Of a stretch of 64,000 nt of DNA, positions 52,847 to 61,595 are shown in pieces. The translations under genes were made by a program, and so were the position numbers. Numbering within the stretch: position 1 is the stretch's first letter; each line of letters begins with the position of its first letter. The DNA is from Gemmatimonadales bacterium. Its GTDB lineage: Bacteria > Gemmatimonadota > Gemmatimonadetes > Gemmatimonadales > GWC2-71-9. Location: positions 1 to 64,000 of the forward strand of contig JACKDA010000007.1 in the NCBI GenBank assembly GCA_020633775.1. The letters are read 5' to 3'. The notes beneath the pieces were generated by a model. That model made no database searches, had not been told where the DNA came from, and saw only the letters and a list, made by a program, of their open reading frames with translations.

Positions 52847-55543
52847 CTACCGCCCCGCCCCGAACAGCACCGCATTCGTGAACAGCATCGCCGTCCCGCG
52901 CCAGAACCCGCGGAACAGGGGATTCTCCGCGAAGGCGACCACGGTCCCTCGGCCGGCGCGCTCGACGGTGGCCCAGGCCGAACCGGGGAGGAACTTCTCG
53001 GTGTTGCCTGGCCAGGTGAACCCGGCGAGGACCGGCGCGTCGGCCTCGAACATCACCACGTTCTCGCCGGTCTTCGAGGGACGCAGGAAGTCGCCGGGCA
53101 CCGGGACCGCGAGCGCATCGCCCTGATAGCCCCAGCGGAGCCAGTGGGTCGGGTCGAGCGAGGCGCGCGCGATCGCCCCGGGGACGCCCTCGGGGCGGGT
53201 GTTTCCCGCGGCACTCGGGCTCGCGAACGGGGCCGGGCGCGCGCTCGCGGAGAGCGCGGTGTCGGCAGGCGTCAGGTCGGTGTCCGTGTCGTCCGCATCG
53301 GCCGGCGTGCGCAGCCCCATCTCCTTCGCCTCCAGCAGCCCCACCGCGCTGCCGAGCGCGACGAGCGCACCGCCACCACGCACCCAGTCGCGCAGCCGCT
53401 CCATCCCGGCGGCACCGAGTCGCGAGGTGTAGCGGCCATCGGGGAGGATGATGACGTTGTACTCCTCCAGCGACATCGACCCGAGTCGCGACGCGTCGAC
53501 CGGCACGAACGGCTGCTGGAGCTCGCGCTCGAGGTACCACCAGACATCGCCGAAGGCGGTCTGGGAGACGCCATCGCCCGCGGCGACCAGGATCTTCGGT
53601 GCCCGCACCGGCCGGACCGACTCACTCCCGATCCCGACCTGCCCGCTGTCGGGGAACGCCGAGGCGACCGGGATCACCTGCGCCGGGAACCGGCGCCGCA
53701 GCGCACTCAGCCGGGTGTGCAGTGAATCGGGATTGCGCACGGTGCGGAGCACCAGCGTCCCCGCGGGCCAGCTGCGGCCATCGGCGCGGAGCGGCTCGCT
53801 GCTGACCGACACCGTGAACCCCTCCGCGAGCAGCGCGAGTCCGAGCGACTGGGCGTCGCGCGTGCCGGGCGGGATCAGGTAGCCGCTCTGCCCGACCGGG
53901 ACGACGGCCATGTCGATGCCACGGATGTCATCGACCAGTCGCGCGTCGACGGTGAGCGCCCGATCGGTCCACGCCGCGTCCAGCCCGTGCACCAGCGGCA
54001 GCGCCCACGCGGTCACGTCGTAGAACTCGTACCCCTCGCGCGGGGCGGACTCGCCGCGCCGCCGGTTGCGCTCGAAGCGGTCGAGCTGGCGCCGGGCGAA
54101 CGCGCTGTCGACGCGCGCGTCGGGCTCCAGCAGTGCGGCGGCGAGCCGCCCGCGCGGTTGCGCCAAATCGATGAGATAGCTGCTGGCGGGGAAGGTCCGC
54201 GCCGTCGCGGCCCCACCGAGGTAGGACCGCGCGCCCGGGACCGTGAACTGGTCGGTGGCCTGGCGGACCTCGATCCCCTGGAACCGCAGGTTGTCGATCA
54301 CCTCGCGCACCCGCACCGGGTCGGGCCCCGGCGCGATGATCACCTCGCGCGCCGTGCCGGCCGGCCGCTGCATCGCGCTCGCGAAGAAGCCCCGGTAGTC
54401 ACGAAGCCGGTCACTCCGATGCTCGGCCAGGGTCTGCAGCGTCGCGAGCGATGCGACGACATGGTGGGCGATCCCCTCCCGGAAGGAGGTGACGGTGCCA
54501 TCGCCCTTGCGCAGCATCAGCTCCGGTCCGCCATCGGTCTCGAAGGTCATCCCGGTCGCGCCCTGCAGCGAGGGCCAGCTGTCCCAGTACCCCGGATAGA
54601 AGAGGTCGAAAACGTCGCGCACGTAGTACTGCCAGCCGTAGCGATCGAAGGCGGCACCGTTGCCACGCCCGAACCGCTCCAGCCACTCGACCGACGCGGC
54701 CGGCAGGTTCGCGTTGATCGGGGCGGCGGCCGGGGCGAAGAAGTACTGCGCGGTGGTGCTGTGCAGGTCGACGAAGAGCTGCGGATGCCACCGCAGCACC
54801 GCGGCCGCCGTGGCGCGCGTCTCGGCCTGCGTGAGCGCGATCAGGTCGCGATTCATGTCGAACCGGTAGTGATTGAAGCGACCCTGGATCGCCCAGGGCT
54901 CGGACTGTTCCAGCGACGACGGTTCGTCGAGCGCGAGCGCGACCGAGTTGCTCCACGCGGCGAAGCGCTCGTGCCCGTCCGGATTCTGGGACGGGTTGAG
55001 GATCACCACCACGCTGTCGAGCAGCGCCGTGATCCGCGGTGACTCGGAGGCGAGCAGCGTGTAGGCCGTGACCATCGCGGCCTCGAACCCTGCCGGCTCG
55101 TTGCCGTGGATCGAGTGCGAGAGGATCGCGACGGCCGGCGTCCCGGCGATGATCGCGGCGGCCCGCGTCGCATCGCTGCGCCGGGGGTCGGCGAGCGCCG
55201 CGAGGTCGGTGCGGATACCGTCGAGCCGCGACAGGTTCGCCGGCGACGAGATGATCAGCAGCCGCATCACCTTCCCCTCGGCCGTCGTGCCGGTCACCTC
55301 GAAGCGGGCCCGATCGGGCGCGGCACGCACCATCGCGTCGAGCACCGCCTGCTGCTGGTGATACATCGTGTGGCGCGTCCCGATCGCGTGACCCAGCAGC
55401 GAGTCCGGCCGCGGGACGGCGGGACGGTACGGGCCCTCACCGTAGAAGTCGTAGCCAGGTGCCCCGGGCGCGACGGTCACGGTGAGCGGAACCTGCGACA
55501 CCAGCGCGGCAGGGATCAGCACGGCAAGGGAAAGGAGGCGCAT
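52847..55543 (-). CDS. Secreted M14-family zinc carboxypeptidase
   Basis: 898 residues. Signal peptide MRLLSLAVLIPAALVSQVPL. Zinc site first half HSIHGNEPAGFEA (HxxE near residues 147-150), NPDGHERF and the RFDMNRD motif, second zinc His in FVDLHSTTAQYFF, and the catalytic Glu in GMTFETDGG. A C-terminal region of about 450 residues includes a DJ-1/class I amidotransferase-like fold (YNVIILPDGRYTSRLGAAG, GALVALGSAVGL). It cleaves C-terminal residues or peptidoglycan-like peptides; the substrate is unknown. Large size with an extra C-terminal domain is typical of this branch. Confidence 0.9.
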   Translation of the reverse strand: MRLLSLAVLIPAALVSQVPLTVTVAPGAPGYDFYGEGPYRPAVPRPDSLLGHAIGTRHTMYHQQQAVLDAMVRAAPDRARFEVTGTTAEGKVMRLLIISSPANLSRLDGIRTDLAALADPRRSDATRAAAIIAGTPAVAILSHSIHGNEPAGFEAAMVTAYTLLASESPRITALLDSVVVILNPSQNPDGHERFAAWSNSVALALDEPSSLEQSEPWAIQGRFNHYRFDMNRDLIALTQAETRATAAAVLRWHPQLFVDLHSTTAQYFFAPAAAPINANLPAASVEWLERFGRGNGAAFDRYGWQYYVRDVFDLFYPGYWDSWPSLQGATGMTFETDGGPELMLRKGDGTVTSFREGIAHHVVASLATLQTLAEHRSDRLRDYRGFFASAMQRPAGTAREVIIAPGPDPVRVREVIDNLRFQGIEVRQATDQFTVPGARSYLGGAATARTFPASSYLIDLAQPRGRLAAALLEPDARVDSAFARRQLDRFERNRRRGESAPREGYEFYDVTAWALPLVHGLDAAWTDRALTVDARLVDDIRGIDMAVVPVGQSGYLIPPGTRDAQSLGLALLAEGFTVSVSSEPLRADGRSWPAGTLVLRTVRNPDSLHTRLSALRRRFPAQVIPVASAFPDSGQVGIGSESVRPVRAPKILVAAGDGVSQTAFGDVWWYLERELQQPFVPVDASRLGSMSLEEYNVIILPDGRYTSRLGAAGMERLRDWVRGGGALVALGSAVGLLEAKEMGLRTPADADDTDTDLTPADTALSASARPAPFASPSAAGNTRPEGVPGAIARASLDPTHWLRWGYQGDALAVPVPGDFLRPSKTGENVVMFEADAPVLAGFTWPGNTEKFLPGSAWATVERAGRGTVVAFAENPLFRGFWRGTAMLFTNAVLFGAGR

Positions 55544-55552
55544 GGGGACCTT

Positions 55553-55697
55553 GGGCGAGAAGCGAGAAGCGAGAAGCGGGAAGCGGGAAGCGGGAAGCGA
55601 CGGGTCGAAGGTGTGGATCGGCGGAGCGTTCGGCAAGTGCGGGGGCCGGGCCTACCCTCGCTTCTCGCTGCTCGCATCTCGCTTCCCGCTCGACCCC
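55553..55697. repeat. GAAGCG-array inverted repeat overlapping the yihY 3' end
   Basis: Left arm: several tandem gaagcg-type units (55553-55600). Right arm: the complementary cgcttctcgc-type units (55655-55697). The right arm lies inside the last ~15 codons of the YihY-like gene, whose C-terminus (GSSGKRDASSEKRG) is encoded by repeat sequence. Same family as 38018-38300. Confidence 0.75.
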
Positions 55698-56653
55698 GAC
55701 CGCCCCCGCTCCCAGACATCCGCGGCGGCAGCGCCGAGGAGGAAGACCAGGGCGGCCCACCAGACCCAGAGCAGGAAGAGCATGACGGCGCCGAGGTTCA
55801 CGTCGATGGTGTACACCTCGCGCTGGGCACCGATGGTCAGGTAGAGGCCGTAGAGTCGCTTCGCGAGTTCGAACCCGACGGTGGCGACGGCCGCGGCAAA
55901 CGCCGAGGCCTTCCACGAGAGCCGCCGGGGCGAGGCGTAGCGGTACAGCGCCATGAAGAGGACCACGGCCGATCCGATCGCGACCGCCTCGCCGAGGACC
56001 CGGCCGAGGGCACTGGCGAAGAGGTCGAAGAGCGGCAGGTCGGGCGAGGTCTCGCGACTGCCGAGTCGGACCAGCGCGGTCAGCACCGTGTTGACCAGCG
56101 CGAGGGCCAGCAGGAACCCCATCATGGCGAAGTCGCGCAACTTCCCGAAGACGAAGTCGAGCAGCACGGCGAGGATCAGCTTCTCGTGGCGCTGCGGCCC
56201 CTGGGCGTCGTACACCTCGGAGAGGGTGCTCCGGATCGAGCTGAACAACCGGGAGCCGAACCAGAGGAAGGCCGGGATCGCGAGCCAGGTGACCTGGCTC
56301 TGGTAGCCCTGGATCGCGCCGACCATCCCCTCGACGAGGGCGAACGGGTCGCGCCCGGCGACGCCGTGCGCATGCGGCGGGAGGAGCGAGAGGAGCAGCC
56401 GATCGGGGTCGGCGAGGTCGAAGAACCGGGTGTGCCTGAGCACCAGCCCGAGGCCCTGCAGCATCAGCAACCCGAGGGGGACCAGCGCGAGGAGGGCGTC
56501 GAAGGTCAGCGCCGAGGCGAGCAGCGGGATGTGCGCCCGCTCGACGACCGCCTCGACCCGGGTGACCAGCGGTGGGACATGGGGGAGGACGCCAGAGAGC
56601 CCGCCGGAGGGCGGGCTCTCATCGGGACCCTCCTGCTCCGGGTCCGTGGTCAC
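55652..56653 (-). CDS. YihY/BrkB-family inner-membrane protein
   Basis: 333 residues from GTG 56653, immediately after the YtxH-like gene's stop. Six or so membrane segments: ALTFDALLALVPLGLLMLQG, VTWLAIPAFLWFGSRLFSSI, AMMGFLLALALVNTVLTALV, and others. The segment SALTFDALLALVPLGL and the AYYxxL-like end FLLGAAAADVWERG are those of YihY/BrkB. The family is often annotated ribonuclease BN by mistake; true role unknown. The last ~14 residues come from an intergenic repeat. Confidence 0.88.
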   Translation of the reverse strand: MTTDPEQEGPDESPPSGGLSGVLPHVPPLVTRVEAVVERAHIPLLASALTFDALLALVPLGLLMLQGLGLVLRHTRFFDLADPDRLLLSLLPPHAHGVAGRDPFALVEGMVGAIQGYQSQVTWLAIPAFLWFGSRLFSSIRSTLSEVYDAQGPQRHEKLILAVLLDFVFGKLRDFAMMGFLLALALVNTVLTALVRLGSRETSPDLPLFDLFASALGRVLGEAVAIGSAVVLFMALYRYASPRRLSWKASAFAAAVATVGFELAKRLYGLYLTIGAQREVYTIDVNLGAVMLFLLWVWWAALVFLLGAAAADVWERGRSGSSGKRDASSEKRG

Positions 56654-57085
56654 CTAGACGTCGGCCTCATCCTCGTCGTCGTCCATGTCGGCCACCCCGT
56701 CCGCGGCGACGGTCGCCCTGCGCCGCGCCCGTGCCTCGTCGAGGCGCCGCTCGAGGTCGTCCCGCGCGCTCGCGGCGGTCTTGCGGATCGCCTTGCGGCC
56801 ATCCCGGACCTCCTCCCGCACGTTCTCGGCGAGTTCCTGGGCAGAGGCCTTGAGCTTGCGGCCCCGCTCGGTGACCTCGTCGCGCACCTCCTCGAACTTG
56901 TCCTCGACGTCCCGGCGCGCGCGCTTCGCCCGGCGGGCGATCTCGCGGCGGGTCCGCTCGCCCGACTGCGGGGCGTAGAGCAGGGCCACCCCGGCGCCGA
57001 CCAGGGCGCCGATCAGGAACCACTTGACCCCTGCCCCGCCGTCGGACTCGATGATGACGTCAGGTCCTTCGTGTTCGCGTGCCAC
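56654..57085 (-). CDS. YtxH-like membrane-anchored coiled-coil protein
   Basis: 143 residues from GTG 57085, favoured by a strong AGGAGG 7 nt upstream; ATG 57106, overlapping the aldolase stop (TGATG), is the alternative. One membrane segment, VKWFLIGALVGAGVALLYAP, then QSGERTRREIARRAKRARRD and a long charged helix typical of YtxH proteins, ending in an acidic tail (DMDDDEDEADV). General stress or envelope role in other species; unknown here. Confidence 0.88.
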   Translation of the reverse strand: MAREHEGPDVIIESDGGAGVKWFLIGALVGAGVALLYAPQSGERTRREIARRAKRARRDVEDKFEEVRDEVTERGRKLKASAQELAENVREEVRDGRKAIRKTAASARDDLERRLDEARARRRATVAADGVADMDDDEDEADV

Positions 57086-57102
57086 GTCGTCCTCCTCTCG
57101 AA

Positions 57103-58518
57103 TCATTCCCCGGCGTCCGGATCATCCTCCGCCACCGCGGCGACCTTGCCGAGGGCGGCATGCCGGAGGGCCGGTGCCGAAATGTACTGGGAGACGATCG
57201 TCGCCGTGTCGCCGACCTGCAGCTGGTCGAAGAGGAACCCGAAGGTCTCCTCCAGCGACGCGCCGATCTGCTGCCGCACCGCGGCGGGAAGACTCCAGAG
57301 TTCCCGCTTGAACGGCCCGATCGCCTTCTTCCGCGTCTTGTAATAGAACTGCTCGTCGGAATCCTTCGCCCCGCGCTCGCCGGCGGCGTTCTCATCGAGC
57401 CAGGCATACATCCGGGCCCGAAGGTCGGCGGGGAGCGCCGGGTGGTCGAAGACGATGTTCTGGAAATTGGTGGCCAGGTGGATCTCGGCCGTCTCCACAC
57501 GGGGGAAGTTGCCGAAGGCGTCCCCGGGCAGGGTCGAGGCACCATGCTGGACCGCGCCGCCCAGCCCGTAGTCCTCGCGGGCCGACCGGCCGAGGGCCTC
57601 CAGCGCCTCGAGGTCGAGCTTCACCTCGGCGATCGAGCCGTCGGGGAGCACCACCCCGCCATGGGAGGTCCCGGTCTGGACCGAGATCTTCGAGATCCCC
57701 GCCGCCCGACCGGTCGCCGCCATGGTCCGGTTGTACCCCTCCATGAACGCGTGGAGCTCCTCGACCGTCGAGTTCTTGTGTCCCACCTCGCCGATCTCCG
57801 CCCCGACCGAGACCGTCACCCCGTCCGGCTCGCGCTCGCGGATGAACCGGGTGATCTCGGCGGCCCGCTCGTAGTTGGCCCGCTGCTGCTCGTCGAGGGT
57901 CTCGAAGGAGAGATCGACCAGGGTGGAGGTGTCCACGTCGATGTTGTAGAACCCCGCCGCCACCTCCTCGGCGATGAGCTTCTTGACCTCGCCCACCTCG
58001 GCCTCGGGGTCGACCGCGTACTTCTTCGCGTTGACCTGGCAGTGGTCGCCCTGGATGAAGACCGGGTGCCGGTACCCCTCCCGGATCGCCGCCCCGAGGA
58101 TCACCGACACGTACTCGGCCGGGCGCTGGTCGGTGTAGGCGATCTCGCTGCGGGCGATCTCCAGCAGGATGGCGGCGGCGTTCCGGGCGACCGCGGCGCG
58201 GAAGACGGCCCGGGCGGTGTCGTAGGCCATCATCCGGACGTTGATCGCCGGGACGGTGAAGCCGCCGACGTCGCCACGGCCACGAGCGATGTAGAGGTCG
58301 TGAATAGAGGCGGGGCGACACCCGACGGCCTGGGCGATATCCCAGATCACGGCGCGGGCGGCCTCCCGCTCCGCATCGGCGCCGAAGACGGCAGCCCAGA
58401 CGAGACGATCCATCGGGTCACCCTGAAGCGCGGTCGAGTCGGAGATTTCCACACCGGTGTCGGTCAGCCGAACCGCCCCCTCGAATCCCGCCAGCACCTT
58501 CGCCTTCGCCTCGTTCAT
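57103..58518 (-). CDS. Class II aldolase-type enzyme (fructose-bisphosphate aldolase family)
   Basis: 471 residues from MNEAKAKVLAGFEGAVRLTD. Barrel motifs: IARGRGDVGGFTVPAINVRM, IQGDHCQVNAKKY (zinc-ligand His and catalytic acid region), VSVGAEIGEVGHKNSTVEEL, and GAVQHGASTLPGDAFGNFP. It is longer than typical FBA (about 340), with an extra C-terminal segment (YYKTRKKAIGPFKRELWSLP). The family includes sugar-bisphosphate aldolases and KbaZ/GatZ-like proteins, so substrate is not certain. Its divergent neighbour is pyruvate kinase, which fits a glycolytic role. Confidence 0.75.
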   Translation of the reverse strand: MNEAKAKVLAGFEGAVRLTDTGVEISDSTALQGDPMDRLVWAAVFGADAEREAARAVIWDIAQAVGCRPASIHDLYIARGRGDVGGFTVPAINVRMMAYDTARAVFRAAVARNAAAILLEIARSEIAYTDQRPAEYVSVILGAAIREGYRHPVFIQGDHCQVNAKKYAVDPEAEVGEVKKLIAEEVAAGFYNIDVDTSTLVDLSFETLDEQQRANYERAAEITRFIREREPDGVTVSVGAEIGEVGHKNSTVEELHAFMEGYNRTMAATGRAAGISKISVQTGTSHGGVVLPDGSIAEVKLDLEALEALGRSAREDYGLGGAVQHGASTLPGDAFGNFPRVETAEIHLATNFQNIVFDHPALPADLRARMYAWLDENAAGERGAKDSDEQFYYKTRKKAIGPFKRELWSLPAAVRQQIGASLEETFGFLFDQLQVGDTATIVSQYISAPALRHAALGKVAAVAEDDPDAGE

Positions 58519-59100
58519 CGGAGCCCCATGCGTGAGTGTGATCGTTGAGCCGCGCAATCTACTGGACGGCCCATCCCGCTGGCAAAAATGCGACCAGCGG
58601 ACACCGCCAAAACCCGGATGTCAACACGCCAGAACGGTCAGAATGGGACTGTCACGACCCCAACTTTCCACATGAACGGGCGGCGTGAATCCTTTGTGGA
58701 TGTTGAACTTACGAAAACCGCCTTACGTGGAAAACCCCGGTACCCCGGAACGCCAGTCGGGATGCGCCTTCAGCATGCCACGGGGCGCGAAATCCACGAG
58801 TCCACGCGTGGAAAAGTCCCGGAATCCACAGATGTGTTCAACCGGACGACCGGCCCGGTGTCACGATCGAGTAATGTGGATCTGGTGTCGACGGTCGGGT
58901 GACCGCTCACCATCGGGTGGCGATTCCGGCGCCGCTTGCCAGCGGCCCGGCTGTGGAAAACATCATCTCCACATTCTCCCCGCCAGGTGGAAGATCGGGC
59001 CCGGATCGTGACCCGGTAGCGGTGCCGTCGGCGCAGTGAACCGGCTAGATTCTCGCCCGGTTTCCGACCTTCCTCTCTTCCCTGCAGGAGCGTGCCCCGC
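58519..59100. other. 582-bp divergent intergenic region between aldolase and pyruvate kinase
   Basis: No gene was recognised. It contains a striking cluster of DnaA-box-like sequences (listed next) and must also hold the two divergent promoters. It is visibly richer in TGTGGA/TCCACA than any other part of the window. Confidence 0.6.
58664..58973. other. Cluster of DnaA-box-like sequences, candidate oriC
   Basis: Nine 9-mers around a TCCAC/GTGGA core within 310 bp: ctttccaca (58664), tgtggatgt (58695), cgtggaaaa (58726), aaatccacg (58790), cgtggaaaa (58807), gaatccaca (58822), tgtggatct (58875), tgtggaaaa (58952) and atctccaca (58965). They resemble the DnaA box TTATCCACA at one to four mismatches (tgtggaaaa differs at one) and occur in both orientations. 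An AT-rich unwinding element is not obvious and no dnaA or dnaN is in the window, so this could instead be another regulator's site. Counting chance matches would decide. Confidence 0.4.
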
Positions 59101-60546
59101 ATGCCCGGATCCGAGATCCGCCGGACCAAGATCGTCGCCACCATGGGTCCCGCCTGGGAGGATGAGTCCCACATGCGCGGCCTGCTGGAGGCCGGGGTGA
59201 ACATGGTCCGGGTCAACGCCTCCCACGGGACCCCGGAGAAGCGGGCGGCCTGGATCCGCTCCGTCCAGGCGATGCGCAGCACCCTGCAGCGACCGACCGG
59301 GATCCTGGTCGACCTGCATGGCCCGCGGATCCGGGTCGGGAAGCTCCCCGAGGCGATCACCATTTCGCAGGGTCAGCAGGTGGTGTTCGCCCCAGAGGAG
59401 TCTGCCCAGGAGGGGGAGATCCCCACCACCTACGCCGCCCTCGCCGGCGACGTCTCGAAGGGGTCGCGGATCCTGCTCGATGACGGCCTGCTGGCAGTAG
59501 AGGTGACCGCGGTGCAGGGCGATCGCGTCGAGGGGACGGTCCAGTATGGCGGCCTCCTCAAGCCCAACAAGGGGATGAACCTGCCGGGCGCCGACGTGAG
59601 CGCCCCGGCGGTGACCGAAGCCGACGCCGAGGAGGTCCAGCGGGTGGCAGCGCTGGGGGTCGAGTACATCGGGGTGTCGTTCGTGCGGCGGGCCGAGGAT
59701 CTCGAGCGGGTGCGGGCGATGGTCCCGAAGACGGTCCGCCTGATCGCGAAGATCGAGAAGGACACCGCCCTCGACCACCTCGACGAGATCCTGGAGGCCA
59801 CCGACGCGATGATGGTCGCCCGCGGCGACCTCGGCGTCGAGCTGCCGTTCGAGCAGGTGCCACTGGTCCAGAAGCGGCTGATCCAGCGCGCGAACCGGCA
59901 CGGCAAGCCGGTGATCACCGCGACCCAGATGCTGGAGTCGATGGTGACCAACCCCCGGCCCACCCGGGCCGAGGCCTCGGACGTGGCCAACGCGATCATC
60001 GACGGCACCGATGCGGTCATGCTCTCGGCCGAGACCGCCGTCGGGAGCTATCCGATGGAGGCGGTCCGCGCGATGGACCGGATCGCGAGGGAGGTCGAGG
60101 GCGTCCGGCTCCGCCCCTCCGACGGCGAGCGGCGGCGGTGGCAGGTCCCCGCCCCGCACTTCGCGCGGACGGTCGAGGGATCGATTCCGACCGAGGACGC
60201 CATCTCCGTCGCGGTGGCGCTCTCGGCCGACATGCTGGGGGCCAAGGCGATCGTCTGCTTCACGTCGAGCGGGTTCACGGCCCGGACGGTGTCGTCCTAC
60301 CGGCCGCGGGTGCCGATCTTCGCGCTCACGGCCGAACCGGAGACCTACCAGCAGCTCGCGCTCAGCTGGGGGGTGGTCCCGGTGATGATGCCGCACCTGA
60401 AGAACTACGACCCGATGTGGAACCTCGCCCGGGCGCAGCTGCTCTCGGGCGGGGTGGTCGAGGAGGGCGACCGGGTCGTGGTGACCTGCGGGGTCCCGTT
60501 CGACATCCCGGGGACGACCAACCTCCTCAAGGTCGAGACGGTCTAG
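59101..60546 (+). CDS. pyk: Pyruvate kinase
   Basis: 481 residues. RRTKIVATMGPAWEDESHMR at the start, the substrate region VRVNASHGTPE, DLHGPRIRVGKL, the B-domain, IAKIEKDTALDHLDEIL with the catalytic Lys, ATDAMMVARGDLGVELPFEQ, and TATQMLESMVTNPRPTRAEA. It converts PEP and ADP to pyruvate and ATP. The ATG at 59101 is preferred over an upstream GTG (59092) that lies too close to the AGGAG (59085-59089). The C-terminal domain has the usual allosteric-site fold. Confidence 0.97.
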   Translation: MPGSEIRRTKIVATMGPAWEDESHMRGLLEAGVNMVRVNASHGTPEKRAAWIRSVQAMRSTLQRPTGILVDLHGPRIRVGKLPEAITISQGQQVVFAPEESAQEGEIPTTYAALAGDVSKGSRILLDDGLLAVEVTAVQGDRVEGTVQYGGLLKPNKGMNLPGADVSAPAVTEADAEEVQRVAALGVEYIGVSFVRRAEDLERVRAMVPKTVRLIAKIEKDTALDHLDEILEATDAMMVARGDLGVELPFEQVPLVQKRLIQRANRHGKPVITATQMLESMVTNPRPTRAEASDVANAIIDGTDAVMLSAETAVGSYPMEAVRAMDRIAREVEGVRLRPSDGERRRWQVPAPHFARTVEGSIPTEDAISVAVALSADMLGAKAIVCFTSSGFTARTVSSYRPRVPIFALTAEPETYQQLALSWGVVPVMMPHLKNYDPMWNLARAQLLSGGVVEEGDRVVVTCGVPFDIPGTTNLLKVETV

Positions 60547-60559
60547 CGGGCGGGCCCCG

Positions 60560-61333
60560 GTGCGCCTCACCCTCCTCGGCACCGGGACCTCGATGGGGGT
60601 CCCCCAGATCGGCTGTGGCTGTGCCACCTGCCGCTCCGAGGACCCGCGCGACCGGCGCAGCCGCACCGCCGCGGTCATCTCCTCCGGCGAGACTACCCTC
60701 CTGATCGACACCCCGCCCGAGCTGCGGCTGCAGCTGCTCGGTGCGGGGATCGCCGCGGTCGATGCGGTGCTCTACACGCACCGCCACGCCGACCACGTCC
60801 ACGGGATCGACGACCTGCGGTCGGTGTCGCTTGCCCGGGGGGCCTCCCTGCCCCTCTACGGGCCACGGGACACGATGGAGCACCTGGAGCACCGCTTCCA
60901 CTACATCTTCGACGAGCGGGTCGTCCCCGTCCCGGGAACGAGCAAGCCGCGGCTGACGACGGAGGCCATCGCACCGGACCGGCCGTTCCGGATCGGCGAC
61001 CTCACGGTGCTGCCGCTGGCGTTCGAGCACGGCCGGGAGACCGTCTTCGGCTACCGAGTCGGCCAGGTGGCGTACGTGACCGACGTGAAGGCGGTGCCTG
61101 CCGCCGCCCGCGAGGCGCTCCGCGGGGTCGAGATCCTGGTGCTCAACGCCCTCTGGTGGCGGGAGCATCCGACCCACCTGTCGATCCCGGAGGCGGTCGA
61201 GACGGCCAGGGCGATCGGGGCGCGGCGGACGATCCTGACGCACCTGACGCACGAGACGACCCACGCCGAGCTGCTGGCGCGGCTGCCCGAGGGCGTGGAG
61301 CCGGGGTGGGATGGGATGGTGGTCGAAGTCTAG
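60560..61333 (+). CDS. MBL-fold hydrolase, PhnP-like
   Basis: 257 residues from GTG 60560. Opening LTLLGTGTSMGVPQIGCGCATC with an N-terminal Cys cluster as in PhnP, metal-binding HTHRHADHVHGIDD, DVKAVPAAAREALRGV, and a final His (LTHLTHETTH). PhnP is a phosphodiesterase in phosphonate use; many relatives are general cyclic phosphodiesterases, so function is not firm. It is 13 nt after pyk and probably co-transcribed. Confidence 0.88.
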   Translation: MRLTLLGTGTSMGVPQIGCGCATCRSEDPRDRRSRTAAVISSGETTLLIDTPPELRLQLLGAGIAAVDAVLYTHRHADHVHGIDDLRSVSLARGASLPLYGPRDTMEHLEHRFHYIFDERVVPVPGTSKPRLTTEAIAPDRPFRIGDLTVLPLAFEHGRETVFGYRVGQVAYVTDVKAVPAAAREALRGVEILVLNALWWREHPTHLSIPEAVETARAIGARRTILTHLTHETTHAELLARLPEGVEPGWDGMVVEV

Positions 61334-61362
61334 AAGAGAGAAGAGAGAAGAGAGAAGGAGCC

Positions 61363-61472
61363 AGTCATCCCGACCGAGCGTCGCAGCCGCGAGTGGAGGG
61401 ATCTGCACGTTTCCTGGTACACGTGCAGATCCCTCGACTACGGCGGCTGCGCCGCCTTCGCTCGGGATGACT
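61363..61472. repeat. Nested inverted-repeat element (CATCCCGAGCG family)
   Basis: Outer arms agtcatcccga / tcgggatgact (61363-61373, 61462-61472), with an inner 14-bp perfect stem agggatctgcacgt / acgtgcagatccct (61397-61410, 61420-61433; 9-nt loop). The inner segment ctcgactacggcggctgcgc recurs in form in the element at 38018-38300. It is preceded by an agaagag array (61331-61358). No gene in 61334-61595. Confidence 0.75.
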
Positions 61473-61524
61473 GCCTCCTCCCCTGCACTGTCCTCCCGCC
61501 CCTCGCTTCCCGCTTCTCGACCAG

Positions 61525-61561
61525 AAACCAAACGACCCCGCTTGCGCGGGGCCGTTGGTTT
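61525..61561. terminator. Bidirectional terminator between convergent genes
   Basis: A strong hairpin with an A-tract on one side and a T-tract on the other: aaaccaaacgaccccgc - ttgc - gcggggccgttggttt, with one bulge. It stands between the PhnP-like gene (plus) and the surface protein gene (minus) and suits factor-independent termination in both directions. It is the only classical T-tailed terminator clearly seen in the window. Confidence 0.8.
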
Positions 61562-61595
61562 CCAGCTTGTCCTGCGACCAGCTAGCTGCAGCTGA

